DNA of 64,000 nucleotides from assembly GCA_020631735.1 (NCBI GenBank), contig CM036209.1, positions 7,849,451-7,913,450 of the forward strand, written 5' to 3'. The stretch is from Saccharum officinarum. Taxonomy: Eukaryota > Streptophyta > Magnoliopsida > Poales > Poaceae. Below the pieces are notes generated by a model. It saw only the letters and a list, made by a program, of their open reading frames with translations, made no database searches and was not told the origin of the DNA. Numbering within the stretch: position 1 is the first letter of the stretch; each line of letters begins with the position of its first letter. The translations under genes and the position numbers were made by a program. This document shows positions 11,501 through 22,654 of this stretch, one piece after another.

Positions 11501-12326
11501 CACTGGCGGAGCTATGGCTCGCCCAACCTGGGCAGTGGACCCCCCCTTGGTCTTGAAAAAAATTCTAGGCCTTGTTCACTTTCCCCACCCAACCCAAAAT
11601 ATTTCCTCTTCCACCTATCACATCAAATCTTTCGACGCATGCATGGAGCATTAAATATAGGTAAAAAAGATAACTAATTGCATAGTTTATCTGTAAATGT
11701 CGGGACGAATCTTTTGAGCCTAGTTAATCCATAATTGGACAAATTTTGCCAAATAACAACGAAAGATGCTACAATAACTTTTCAACTGCTTTTCGCGAAG
11801 TGAACACACCCCTAGAGTGACTCGCTTCATAGCACAAGTCTAGGGGTCAAATGTTGCATGCTGCACTTCTCTTCTAGGTCTTGGCCTTCTGATTGGGGAA
11901 GAACAGCAGCAGCGTGCAGGCCACATGTAGTCACCCCGTTGTCTGGACATAGGTACATAGTTAGCTTGGAGCTCTCCGGCTGTCTAGTCCTAAATCCCTG
12001 ATCCGATCCATCCGGTGAGCGGTAAATTGACGACTACAAATGGTTAAATAGAAATGCATTTATCAATTCTTCATAGGGAAAAGAGCTAATCTAGTACATA
12101 GAGCAATCTCTAGTCCTTGCTTTCCTTAACGGAACTGAAACAAAAGGCAGGATGAGCAAGAAGAAACAGATACCCTTGTGTTCAGGGGAGTTGAATTACT
12201 AGAACAAGATCTAGCGTAGCACCCACAAATTATATTATGACATGTATGGGCTTGTGTTGTTGTGCATATGTTGATTCATAATAGTCAAAACGGACCCCCT
12301 ACATTTTGCTACGAGCTCCGCCACTG
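11501..12326. mobile_element. hAT-like element, TIR CACTGGCGGAGCTA
   Basis: The left end is CACTGGCGGAGCTATGGC and the right end GAGCTCCGCCACTG. The flanks are CATCCCCC (11493-11500) and CATCCCAC (12327-12334), a 7/8 match to an 8-bp hAT duplication. A PIF/Harbinger MITE (11568-11811) is nested in it. No transposase frame is present. The same termini occur at 52158-52548. Confidence 0.72.
11568..11811. mobile_element. PIF/Harbinger-type MITE, TSD CTA, nested in hAT element
   Basis: Termini GGCCTTGTTCACTTTC and GAAGTGAACACACCC; CTA at 11565-11567 and 11812-11814; 244 bp. Confidence 0.85.
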
Positions 12327-12334
12327 CATCCCAC

Positions 12335-13585
12335 TACTCTCTGCACAAATATAGTGGCGTAAAATTAAATTAACACAATGTCATATACAAGCGAGTATGG
12401 TTCATCAAGTGCAATAATTAAAAGCAAGTGAAATCATTGTGTTAGCATAAACGGAGTTAGAAACAACTAGCATCGATGAGGGCGCATAAATCTAGAGGGT
12501 TGTTTGGATGGGTGTCTTAAGGGGTACCCAGGCTATCGCAATGCAGCCTCTTGATGGTTGGATGGCTGTCTAATTGCTAAGTCAGGCTTCAGGAAGCCAA
12601 AAAAGGGTTTTGGGGCTTAGCTACCTAGAAATGACCAAACTTATTGTATTGCCTCATCGCCTCGTCCACTCACATTTCACCACGTTCATTGCTAGGCTAG
12701 TCGTCCGCGTGTGGTTCGTCGTTGGTTACTCGTCCACGCACTTGTCTCTGGGTCCTCCATGCGTGCTCCACCAGGCCCCTTGCGCGCAAGTGGCCTACCA
12801 AAGAAGCAAGGAAGGAGTAGCAAATAAAGCTGCAGGAAGGTGGGTGCGAGGGAGATGACGACGGTGGAGGTGGGATGTGTTGGAGCTAAAGATCACCCTC
12901 ATAAAAGATAAGGTAACTCTACCAAATCCATATATAGAAAATCAAAAAAGATAAACAACCGGCTTGCATTGCCTTATGCTAGGCTTAGGTACTACAGATA
13001 AACAAAATAACATATCTTTCATTGCCTTATGCTGGTTTAGACTATCCAGCCTTTGTTTTGCTAGCCAAGCTTGTTGAATAAACACAAACAAACGGACCCT
13101 CTATGAGTTCTATATAAAGCATGATTGGCCCAGGTTCAAGGGTCGCTTGTCATTTCAACTAGGTGGTGATGATCGTGGCCAAACTAGCCATGGACGGAAG
13201 ATAAGACTATTCCTAGTGCATGTATCATGTTACTGGTTCCAACATTGTCATAACAATTGCCTCATACAATGCATAGTACCACGGTGTTGTTCTTCGAGAG
13301 CCTCTAAACAAATTAAGTATTGTATTTGTTCTATAACAAAATTAGGTATTGTATTTGTTCTATCTATAACAATGGGTCCAATTAGTGTGTACATTTTCTA
13401 ACTTTGAATATTACGCCTAAGTTGTATCTCCACGATGATACAACTTTTATCTTTCAATAGTTACATGCCATTTCGGCGAAAAGTCATATGTGGCATCTAA
13501 TTAATGAGTATGTTAAGGATAGTCTAGGAGCCCATTATTTTTAGCTAGCTTCTTTAGCTTCAACTCCTTCGTGCAATATATATAG
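12335..13585. other. Gene-free DNA
   Basis: No gene was recognised. A segment from about 12495 (GAGGGTTGTTTGG) to about 13102 (AAACGGACCCTC) has weakly mirrored ends and may be an old transposon. The short frame at 12574-12858 has no motif. Confidence 0.35.
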
Positions 13586-13768
13586 GCCCCATTTGAATAC
13601 TTCGGATTATGAGAATCTGGATAGAAAAATTCACAATCCTGATATCTCATCCAAATGACCTAGATTTTAGAGGAATTTAACTCACAGATTTTTGGAATCT
13701 CGAAATCCAATAAAACTGTTGAGATTCTTTTTATCTAGATTTTCAGAATCCCTTAAGTTAAATGGCAC
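13586..13768. mobile_element. MITE-like inverted repeat
   Basis: The two halves mirror one another imperfectly over about 50 bp: GGATTATGAGAATCTGGATA on the left and TATCTAGATTTTCAGAATCC on the right, with CCATTT and AAATGG at the outer ends. No target duplication is clear. Confidence 0.5.
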
Positions 13769-14158
13769 TACAGTAACAACCGAGAGCCGTTTGAAGACGT
13801 GCCAAATAATGAGTTTTGACTAATTTGGTTCCTGTACATGCACCAATGGGCCTCAAGTAAGACACCCCGGCCCACCTGGAGGCTGTGCAGTGACGCATCC
13901 AGCTAATTTATGGCGCGGACGTATGGATTCTGAACTGGCATTGTGACTCAACTATTGGATGCATCACATGCAGTCAGTCACGCACACATCCATGCCGGCT
14001 GCCGAGTGGACCAGAAGAATCTCTCCGGACAACCGGTACACGATCCTACTCAAACTGTAGGAGTACTCCTACTCCTATACTGTAGGAGTATAGCGATATT
14101 CGCTGCTGCTGGCTGTAAAATAACCCTGGCACCAGACACAATTACTACTCGTAGACAG
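13769..14158. other. Gene-free DNA
   Basis: No gene seen. A small palindromic cluster of GTAGGAGTA and TACTCCTAC repeats lies at 14058-14092. Confidence 0.4.
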
Positions 14159-14161
14159 TGA

Positions 14162-14404
14162 GGCCTTGTTCACTTCCCCTCCCAACCCAAAATATTTCCT
14201 CTTTCACCCATCACATCAAATCTTTCGACGCATGCATGAAGCATTAAATGTAGGTAAAAAAGATAACTAATTGCATAGTTTGTCTGTAAATGTCGGGACG
14301 AATCTTTTGAGTCTAGTTAGTCCATAATTGGATAAATTTTGCCAAATAACAACGAAAGATGCTACAGTAACTTTTCAGCTACTTTTCGCGAAGTGAACAC
14401 ACCC
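14162..14404. mobile_element. PIF/Harbinger-type MITE, 243 bp, TSD TGA
   Basis: Termini GGCCTTGTTCACTTC and GAAGTGAACACACCC, flanked by TGA at 14159-14161 and 14405-14407. Confidence 0.87.
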
Positions 14405-14407
14405 TGA

Positions 14408-15624
14408 GCCTGTTATTTGTTAGTACTATGCGCTCTCTGGGTAGATAGATGGAGTAGAGCAATAGTAGCAGCATTATTAGTAGTATTTAAACTATGAAAA
14501 AAATCATCATTACCATATTGCATGGAGAATAGGCCTGCATTGCACAACTTATTGTATTTGTTACGCATCCCGCACGCCGAGCTCCTCTCCTTTCTTGCAC
14601 GCGCCTACGCCACCCCTGCCCCCTCTCTCTCTCTCCCTGACGCTTGTTCCGCGCCCCAACTCCGGTGACCTCACCTTCGGTGGCCGCGCCCACGTCCCAG
14701 TGCGCCATGGACGACGTGGCTTCAGGTGGATCCGGCCTAGGCAACCATGGATGACGTGGCTTCGGGCAGATCCAGCGCCGGCGTCGCCGGCGAGGTACGT
14801 CCTCCTCTTAAATCTACGAGTTAGGGTTCCAATGAGCTTCTCCTCTCTCTCTCTCTCTCACTCATTTTCCCCAATTTCGAGGAAGCCAGACGGTAGGGAT
14901 GGCTAGAGGGCGATTTAGAGGCCCTGGCGGCGGTGGAGGCGGTTGGGCCAGGTCGGGGCAGGGGAGCTCAATGGCCATGGCAGAGCTCCGGCGAAACCCT
15001 AAGGCACCCGCGGTGACGAGAAGGGGCAGCGGCGGGGGGCGAGGGTGAGGACTAGAGCTTAGCTGCCAGTAAGGAGGAAGAAAGAAGAGGATGGCGAGGA
15101 ACAAGGGTGCGCGAGGTTGAAGACGACCGTACGTTAGCCTAACACATACACGGCGGTGTGTTGGCCACGTCCACTTATATGTTGTCTATGTGACCAAAAC
15201 AAACTGAAACCAACAGTCAAACCATAAGCATTTATGTAGCCTATTATGTTCGTCAGTGTCGGCCCTAGGGGGAGGGCACGGGGTGTGATGGCCGAGGGCC
15301 TAGGCGGGGGAGGGGGCCAAGCCCAGGAATACAAACCCCCAGGCAGTTCATTAGGCATTAGTAAACTAATGAGAAAAGAGGCACATAACTAGCCAGGTGG
15401 CCCAATAAGACAACATCAGCCTTTCTTTCCTAGTTTCCCTTACCCACGGCTCTCATGCAGAGAGGAGGCGAGGAGCCGCGTTGCACACAGCACACTCTAA
15501 TCGTGAGTTCGTGACAAGTCGACACACACACGCGGAGCTGGCGAGCCGCACAGCCGCAAAGAGCTAGACTGCCAGAGACACGGACACGGCGCACGATGGC
15601 GGCGACCAGGCAGGGCTCCACGAC
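14408..15624. other. GC-rich gene-free DNA, Element A insertion site
   Basis: GC-rich segments near 14570-15110 and 15240-15620 contain short overlapping frames on both strands (such as 14595-14906) and CT-rich tracts (14625, 14845). They resemble fragments of plant gene leaders, but I recognise no domain and no conserved splice pattern. Confidence 0.4.
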
Positions 15625-15629
15625 GACGA

Positions 15630-17347
15630 TGAAAGGATCAAGACGCCCAAGAGGGAGGTGAATTGGACTTTTCTAAAAATTAATTGCAAGAATTAAATCC
15701 TACAAGCCAAACTTCACCCCTAGTGCCTACTTGTGTTCCTTGTGATTCTACCGATAAAAGTTTTGCACCCTAAGTTCCAATCCTAAACTAGCAAGGCAAT
15801 TCTAGGAAAGTAAACAAGCAATGAAAGTAATACAAGAAAGTAAATGCTTGAAAGTAGGGGATAGGAACACGACGATGTTTTGTCGAGGTATCGGAGAGTC
15901 GCCACTCCCCACTAGTCCTCGTTGGAGCACCCGCGCAAGGGTGTAGCTCCCCCTTGATCCGCGCAAGGATCAAGTGCTCTCTACAGGTTGATTCTTTGAC
16001 ACTCCGTCGCGGTGAATCACCCAAAACCGCTCACAACTTGAGTTGGGTCACCCACAATCTCGTCGGATGATCTCCAAACTCCCAATCACCACAGAATCGT
16101 CTAGGTGATGGCGATCACCAAGAGTAACAAGCTAGAACTCTCACTTGACCACAACAAGCCTAATGAGAAGATGGATGCACACTTGCTTGACTCTTGTCAC
16201 TAGAGAGGATTCTCAAACTTTGATTCGCAAATCACTATCCTCACTAGAGCTCTTGCACTCCCTTGCACTTCAAAGGTGTTTCTCAGCTAAACAAATGAGC
16301 AAGAGACCTCTAAAAGAGGTGGAGGGGGTGTATTTATAGACCCCTCAAACAAATCCAACCGTTACCTTTCGAAACAGCCAGACACGTACTGACCGGACGC
16401 GCCTGTCGATATGACCGGACGCGCCGGTCAGGTGTAACGGTCGAATAACGGAAACCTGTACTGAGTGACCGGACGCGCCGATCTGTGATGACCGGACGCG
16501 CCGGTCTGAGATGACCGGACGCACCGATCAAGGATGATCGGACGTGTCCGATCATGCAAGAGCTCTCTGGAAAACTGACCTGACGCATCACCGCGTCCGA
16601 TCATAGGTGACCGGACGCGTCAGGTTACCACGGGACCTTACTGGAACATGACCGGACGCACGACCGCGTCCGATCATAGATGACCAGACGCGTCAGGTCA
16701 CCACGGGACCTTACTGGAACATGACCGGACGCGCCGATCATTTTCACAGTCGCGTCCGATTACGCTGTTTACCCACTAGAACACGTGTCAGCCTGACCAC
16801 CGCGTCCGGTCCTCTCAAGGACCGCGTCCAGTCAGTCAGCTGAAAAACGCAGTGAAGATTTAGTACTGACCGAACGCGTCCGGTCATGACCAGGACCGCG
16901 TCCGGTCATAGGTAAACGGTTCAAACGTCTTCTAAACGCGATGCAACTTGAACCAAGTTGCTTCTAACTGAACTCTGAGCTTTTCTCGAGCTACCTAGTG
17001 CTAAGTTTGACAAGTGTGCACCACACCTAAACACAAGACTCACCTAGGTCAAGCTACTCGCTCATGCCCCTCTTCATAGTACGGTCAAAGGAAGAAACAA
17101 AGATCCTAACGACTATTCCAGATGTATCTCAACACCTTGACATCCGGAACTAACCGTCCTTAATCTTATCGTTGATCCTTTGAAAACCGAAACGATTTCC
17201 ATCAAGGGACATGAATACCATATTGCCCAAAGCAGTTATCATCTCCATGACCTAACTTACCAACATTTCTGCAAAACACATGTTAGTCATGGTAATTATG
17301 TGTTGTCATTAATTGCCGAAACCAACACCGGGGCCTAGATGCTTTCA
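15630..17347 (-). repeat. Element A 3' LTR (1718 bp)
   Basis: In transcription sense it starts TGAAAGCATCTAGG and ends CTTGATCCTTTCA. The U3 part holds the CpG-rich motif array (about 16380-16925). A TATA box lies at 16331-16340 (minus-strand TCTATAAATA). It is about 24 bp longer than the 5' LTR because one extra array unit is present near 16475-16500. The open frames inside (such as 15788-16024) recur in the other LTR and are not genes. Confidence 0.88.
16380..16925. repeat. GACCGGACGCG motif array in 3' LTR of Element A
   Basis: Irregularly spaced copies of GACCGGACGCG and its complement CGCGTCCGGTC, including variants with CpG-to-TpG/CpA changes. The full form GACCGGACGCGTCCGGTC is a perfect 18-bp palindrome. 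The array lies upstream of the TATA box in the element's transcription sense. Confidence 0.85.
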
Positions 17348-17361
17348 GACGACCCCTTTTT
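17348..17361 (-). other. Polypurine tract of Element A
   Basis: The minus strand reads AAAAAGGGGTCGTC directly before the 3' LTR start TGAAAGC. This is the plus-strand primer position. The more usual Sirevirus form (AAAAAGGGGGAGAT) is seen in Element C at 46138. Confidence 0.75.
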
Positions 17362-17800
17362 GGTGATTGATGACAACACTTAGATTCAGAAGATGTGAGT
17401 TAAGGTTTTCGATCATGCTTGGTTCACATAAGCATAAAGTTGTAAGCACAAGGGGTTAGTCAATGCTTATGTGTTCCAAACCAACTGAGTGTACTCATAA
17501 GATAAATCATGAAGAGTTAGTACACATAAAACATAGCTCATATGAAATCGGAGTAAGGCACAGAAGCACAACCTCATGAGCTATAAACAAACAAGTGACA
17601 TGATTTAAAACTGTGATTAGATAAACCATAGAGACTCAAGGTATCTCATAAGACCACATGTCACACGAATGCAATTACTGTAAAATAAACATGATGCATG
17701 AGTGTAGCACACAAGAAAAGAACGAAAACCCTCTAACAAAAGCTCTCTCCCTGAATCTACTCTCTCTCTCCCCCTTTGGCATCAACCGCTAAAAACTAAT

Positions 17801-20255
17801 CTAAGGATCTGACGGGGGAACAGACGGAGTCGAGTCGGGTGCCGAGGAGTGCGTAGTAATCACGAACTGAGAAGTGTCTCCCTCGGACTCGGAGCTATCA
17901 GGCTGACCCTCTAAAGAAGCACACGGCTGTGAAGCGGTCTAGGTCTGATCAGCAGGAACAGGTACTGCCGAAGTAGCAACAAGTAGAGCAGTCTCTGTGA
18001 CCTGAGCCTGAAGAGAGCCAAAAGCTGGGGGATCTGTCGAGGTAACGGATGAAGAACTGTCTCTATAGTGCCTGTCCCTGTCATTGGAAGAAAAGCTGCC
18101 TCTGAAGCTGACACCCCTGATGAAGTAGCAAATGTGGTGTGCGAGGGCGTCGGCTGACCAGTCAACTCGCTATATGTGGCACTCAGATCAATGAAAGGTG
18201 TGCCGGTCAACATGTGAGGGCGAGGCTAGTCTGAAGGAGTAAACCCTGTCTGAATGGGCGTGTAGCTCGGGGACTAGAACGACTGTGGAACCTGCAGCTG
18301 TGGAGAGGTGAACTGAAAGCTCGGCTGATCCTGACTTGATGGTCCACTAAAAGGTAAAGCTGAAGTCAGGATAGATGCAGGTGGAGGAACCCCAACTGTG
18401 ACTAGGTGACGCAGGAGATCCAAGTATTGCTGCTGGCTAGCTGCACTCTGTCGCTGCATCTCATACTGCTGACGCTGCATCTCGACTTGTTGGCGCTGTA
18501 TCTCAAGCTGTTGTCTCTGGAACTCGTGCTGTCGAGCCTATATCTGTGCAAATGCAGCAGCTGTATCCTGAGCCTGTCTCTGCAGCTGAAGCTCCTGTCG
18601 CTCCTGTACCTGGGTCAGCCTCTCAAGAATAGCCACCATGGCTAGGTCTGAGCGGGAGGCTGAACCAGAGCCACCGGCCTCGTGGTCGTAAGGCCGAGGA
18701 GACCGATACCTAGGGATGGGTTGATAATCCTCGTCAGTGCTATCAGAAGCCTCATCCTCAGCTATATCAGCGGGCTGATCGTCTAGATCTGCAAGTTTTG
18801 CCTCAGCAAGACCCTATACGGTCGCATCCTGCTCAGCCGCTATCTCAGGCACCTCAGGTCTCTCTCTCTGTCCTGGCACAGGGACCTGCTCTCTCGTAAC
18901 TGAAGCCCATAACTGATGAATATCATACCCAGGAAAAACAGTAGTAGTTTCAGTTATCTCAGCACTAATCTCTGAAGGCAGCTCAAGTGTAGATCTGATG
19001 ATGAAGCAAATCCAATGAGCATAGGGCAGCTGATGGTGTCCCTTAAAGCCTTCTGCCAGGGTGTCCTCCATCTCACTGACCATAAGATCCCAAATGTCAA
19101 AAGGTGTTTGTGAGAGGAGGTGGTGAACAACCCATAGCTGCATCCTGGTCAATCCCTCTCTGTAACCAAGCCTGGGAAGAAGAGTACGCCTGACAATAGC
19201 ATCAAGGACTCGGGCAAGCGGTGTCAAACTGGCAGGTGTGCGACGAGACCCTTCACCAAAAGGATCACGGAAGCAGGGTCGGATCAGATCTGTAGGTGGC
19301 ACAGTACCGCCATGAGGGCGTCTAGGTGGAGCTGTCTGACCGAAACAGAGCTGGTGAATCTTCGTGTCTGAAGCTGGGAGTCTGAGAATCTCCCGCACTC
19401 TTGTGCTATACAGTCTGTGGTTGCGGCCTCTGAATGCAAAGTGTATGAACTCATGGGCTGGATCAATCCATAATGAAGCATAGAACTTCCTAACCCAAGT
19501 GCCGCAGTATGCACCCGTCCGTCCAAGAAAATCTGACAAGCCTGGTAGATAGGATAGGTGCGGACGAAGCTGCTCACCCACTACCTCAACAAGTGACTCA
19601 ATGCGACAGATCCTCTGTGGTCGAAAAGCAATGCCACTGTCAACAAGAGCTCTGTAAAAATCTTCCTGTAGAGGAGTATAAAACCTTTTGAAGCTCTGGA
19701 GTCCCTCTGAGGTGGGAACCACCGGCTGACCTCAACAAATCTCAAACTTTACACCTGACGTGCAGTAGCACCTCTCAAGTCAAAGTGCTCGACTGGGGGT
19801 GAACCTCTAACTCTGGGAGGTGGATGTCCTCCACGACGCTGGCCCTCTGGCCTGGGAGTCACCTGAGCCCGTGTGCGTGTGGAGCGGCGACGTGATGGAG
19901 TCTGAGCTGACTGCTCCTCTGTCCCCTCTGGAGCCTCTGCAGGTGGATCAACAGACATAGTATCTGCATCTATTGGCACTTCTGTGCCCTCAGTGGTCTC
20001 AGTAGTCTCTGTACCAAGCTGTCGTCCTTCAAGATGAAAACGACTGTCGCCAATGCGTATACCACTGCTCCTGCCACCTCTCTCAGCTGCATCAGCTGCA
20101 TCTGCCACTGCCTAAGCTATCTCTGCATCAGTAAGAGTCTTCTTCTTCTTTCTGGCCATAATCTTGATGCGCTTTCCATGCGCAACCTCAGACATACGAG
20201 GAGGACTGTTGTCCCTGTCACTGGGAGCACCACCAGCATTCTTGCAATGAACCAT
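17801..20255 (-). pseudogene. Envelope-like ORF of Element A, decayed
   Basis: This frame of roughly 800 codons lies between pol and the 3' LTR, where Sireviruses carry an extra 'env-like' frame. The ATG is at 20255-20253. The N-terminal third is basic, then Ser/Thr/Glu-rich. The middle third (19722-18814) is a globular region containing FYRALVDSGIAFRP and HEFIHFAFRGRNHRLYS. Next comes a Gln-rich heptad-like stretch (about 18420-18620; RQQ, MQRQ repeats), probably a coiled coil, and then a Pro/Ser-rich tail. No signal peptide or clear membrane helix is seen, so a true envelope role is doubtful. Breaks: TAG stops at 20112, 18814, 18538, 18274, 18226 and 17939; a TGA at 19732; frameshifts near 19750 and 18060. 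A solo LTR sits immediately before the ATG. Confidence 0.7.
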
Positions 20256-22649
20256 TATAGGGTCGAGATGGTGGACTAGAGGGGGGGTGAATAGTCCTTT
20301 CTAAAACTTAAAAGCATAGGCTAACCAAAATAAATGCGGAATTAAACTTATCGGTCTAGCCAAGACTACACCCCTCTATCTAAGTTCTCTAGCACCTTGC
20401 AAAGATCCTAATTAAGCAACTAAGGTGCTAAGCTTACCAAGAGCTCACCTAATCAATTCTAGAGCAAGGTCACACAAACCTATGCACTAGTACTTTGCCA
20501 AAAGAGGGAGCTCCTACACAACTAGTGAAGCAAAAGCACAAAGCTTAAGCTTGCTAGCAAAGCTCAATAACAAGGCAACTAATGCCAAATTAGAGAGCGC
20601 AAAACACTTAGCTACACAAACTAAGCAATGTGACTAACAAGGTTACACAAACCAAATTAGTCACGCAAAGGGAAGCTTCTAGCTACACAAGCAAGAAGAC
20701 AACTAGCAAGCTACACAAGCACAACTAGAACAAGAGCAACTACACAAGCACAAGTATATATGAAAGTAAATACAAGCTTGTGTTGTACGAAAGCAAACCA
20801 CCGAGAAGAGTAGACAATGTTGACACGGTGATTTTCTCCCGAGGTTCACTTGGTTGCCACCAAGCTACGTCCACGTTGTGTCGACCAACACTTCGTGGTT
20901 CGGCGGCTAATCGGTCACACACCGAGCCTCTCAAAAGGCACCGCAAGAACCCACCATAAAGTGTGGTAGCTCAATGACACGCTCAACTAGAGTTGCTCTT
21001 CGCGATCCCCGCGGGGTGAGCACAATCCCCCTCACAAAGCTTCTCCGGAGCCTCGCACAATCTTCTTGCGAGCTTCGACGGAGCCACAAGCCACCAAGCC
21101 GTCTAGGAGGTGGCAACCTCCAAGAGTAACAAGCACCACCGGCTTGCAACACGATCACCTAGTGCCACACGATGCAATCTCTCAAAGCAACGCACTAGAA
21201 TCGCTCTCTCACTCGATCCGATGAACACTATCAAGCATGAGTGAGTTAGAGGGCTCCCAAGCACTACCACATAAGTCACAAAGACTATAGTGTGCTCAGC
21301 TACCGGCCATGGCCGGCCAAGGCATCTATTTATAACCCCACGGTCAAATAGAGTCGTTACCCCTTCACTGGGCAGAATTCGGGACGACCGGACGCGCCGA
21401 TCGTAACTGACCGGACGCGCTCAGCCGCGTCCGATCCTCCAACGGTCACTGACCCCAACGGTCAAAACAACGACCAGACGCGCTTCTCAAAACGACCGGA
21501 CGCGCCGGTCCCGATGACCGGACGCGCTGGTCCAACTGACCGGACGCGCCGGGAACGACCGGACGCGTTGGTCCCGTGAAGGACCGGACGCGCTGGTCGC
21601 CTGAGCAGCGCTCAACGAAACAGTGACCGGACGCGCTGAAGAAAATGACCGGACGCGACAGTGTCAGCGTCCGGTTATAGTCCAGTAAGCTCCCTGAACG
21701 ACCGGACGCGTCCGATCATCAGTGACCGGACGCGCCTCGCGTCCAATTATCGAACTGAAAAACACGCAGACACTGAACACTGACCGGACGCGTCCGGTCA
21801 TGCAAGGACCGCGTCCGGTTCAGCGTCCGGTCACCTCTGTGACCTCCGTTCTCCTCCGTTTCTTTTCCGGACTTCCGGCGTAGTGGAAAATAGGCATTTC
21901 ATTTCCCCGAAATCGCCTGAATCCCACGCTCGCACGCTCGGCGGGAGGGAGAGAGGAACCCAAACCCTCTCTACCGCTCAAACTTCATCGCCTTCGTAAA
22001 TGTGCCAACACCAACAAGTGATCACCACCTTGTGCACGTGTGTTAGTATTTTCATAATCATTTTACCGAAGGAGTTAACCACTCAACTTGCCACGCCACT
22101 CGATCCTAGCAACGATGCATAGTTAGATCATACGAGTGGCACTAGATGACCGATATGCAAACAAGTTTGCCCCTCTTGATAGTACGGCCATCTATCCTAA
22201 ACCCGGTCATAAACTTCTCTACACACCTATGACCGGTGAAATGGAAATGCCCTAGGTTATACCTTTGCTTTGCGCATTCCACTCCATCTCCTCCGTCGTT
22301 GATGCAACACATGCACCAACCATATCACAAATGATATGATTCACTTCATATCATCACGTGACCGTATTGGTTCATCGATCTTGACCTCACTTGCTCTTCA
22401 CCGTTGCCTCGGTCCTTCGGTGCCAAGCCATCACACAACTTGCCCTTAACCCTAGCAACCGGTCCATCAAGCCAAGCCTCATCTTGATCTTCTCCACCTT
22501 GGTCACATGACTCCATGTCATGTCTCATATGCAATGAGTTCCTTCATGACACCATCACATGTGGACTAATCTCCTGTGTATCTCACATAACCACATATTA
22601 GTCCACCTAAGTTGTCACTCAATTACCAAAACCAAACAAGGACCTTTCA
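20256..22649 (-). mobile_element. Solo LTR nested in Element A, TSD ACCAT
   Basis: Direct repeats ACCAT at 20251-20255 and 22650-22654 bound a 2394-bp sequence with no internal region. In minus sense it begins TGAAAGGTCCTTGTTTGGTT (compare Element C's LTR start) and ends CACCCCCCCTCTAG…CCCTATA, the last bases having drifted from CA. A TATA box lies near 21326-21336. A palindromic motif array occupies 21380-21840. It is the product of LTR-LTR recombination of a Sirevirus related to Element C. Confidence 0.88.
21380..21840. repeat. GACCGGACGCG motif array in the solo LTR
   Basis: Many copies of the half-site, with a perfect 18-bp palindrome at 21782-21799. Placement upstream of the TATA box matches the other LTRs. 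Confidence 0.85.
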
Positions 22650-22654
22650 ACCAT

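Noticed and set aside
11256..11654. 132-residue GC-rich frame
   Set aside because: It spans an inverted-repeat MITE and the end of a hAT element; it has no motif.
14595..14906. 103-residue Pro/Ser-rich frame with a second ATG cluster
   Set aside because: Low complexity, overlapping frames on both strands, no domain, and no downstream exon that fits.
15788..16024. 78-residue minus-strand frame repeated at 30121-30357
   Set aside because: Both copies are within the LTRs of Element A, so the repetition reflects the LTR pair and not a conserved gene.
16380..16925. Regularly recurring GACCGG motifs as a possible CRISPR-like array
   Set aside because: Spacing is irregular, copies are in both orientations, and the setting is an LTR in a plant genome.
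17801..20255. Calling the Element A frame a true viral envelope gene
   Set aside because: No signal peptide, clear transmembrane helix or cysteine pattern was visible; only its position supports the label, so it is given as env-like.
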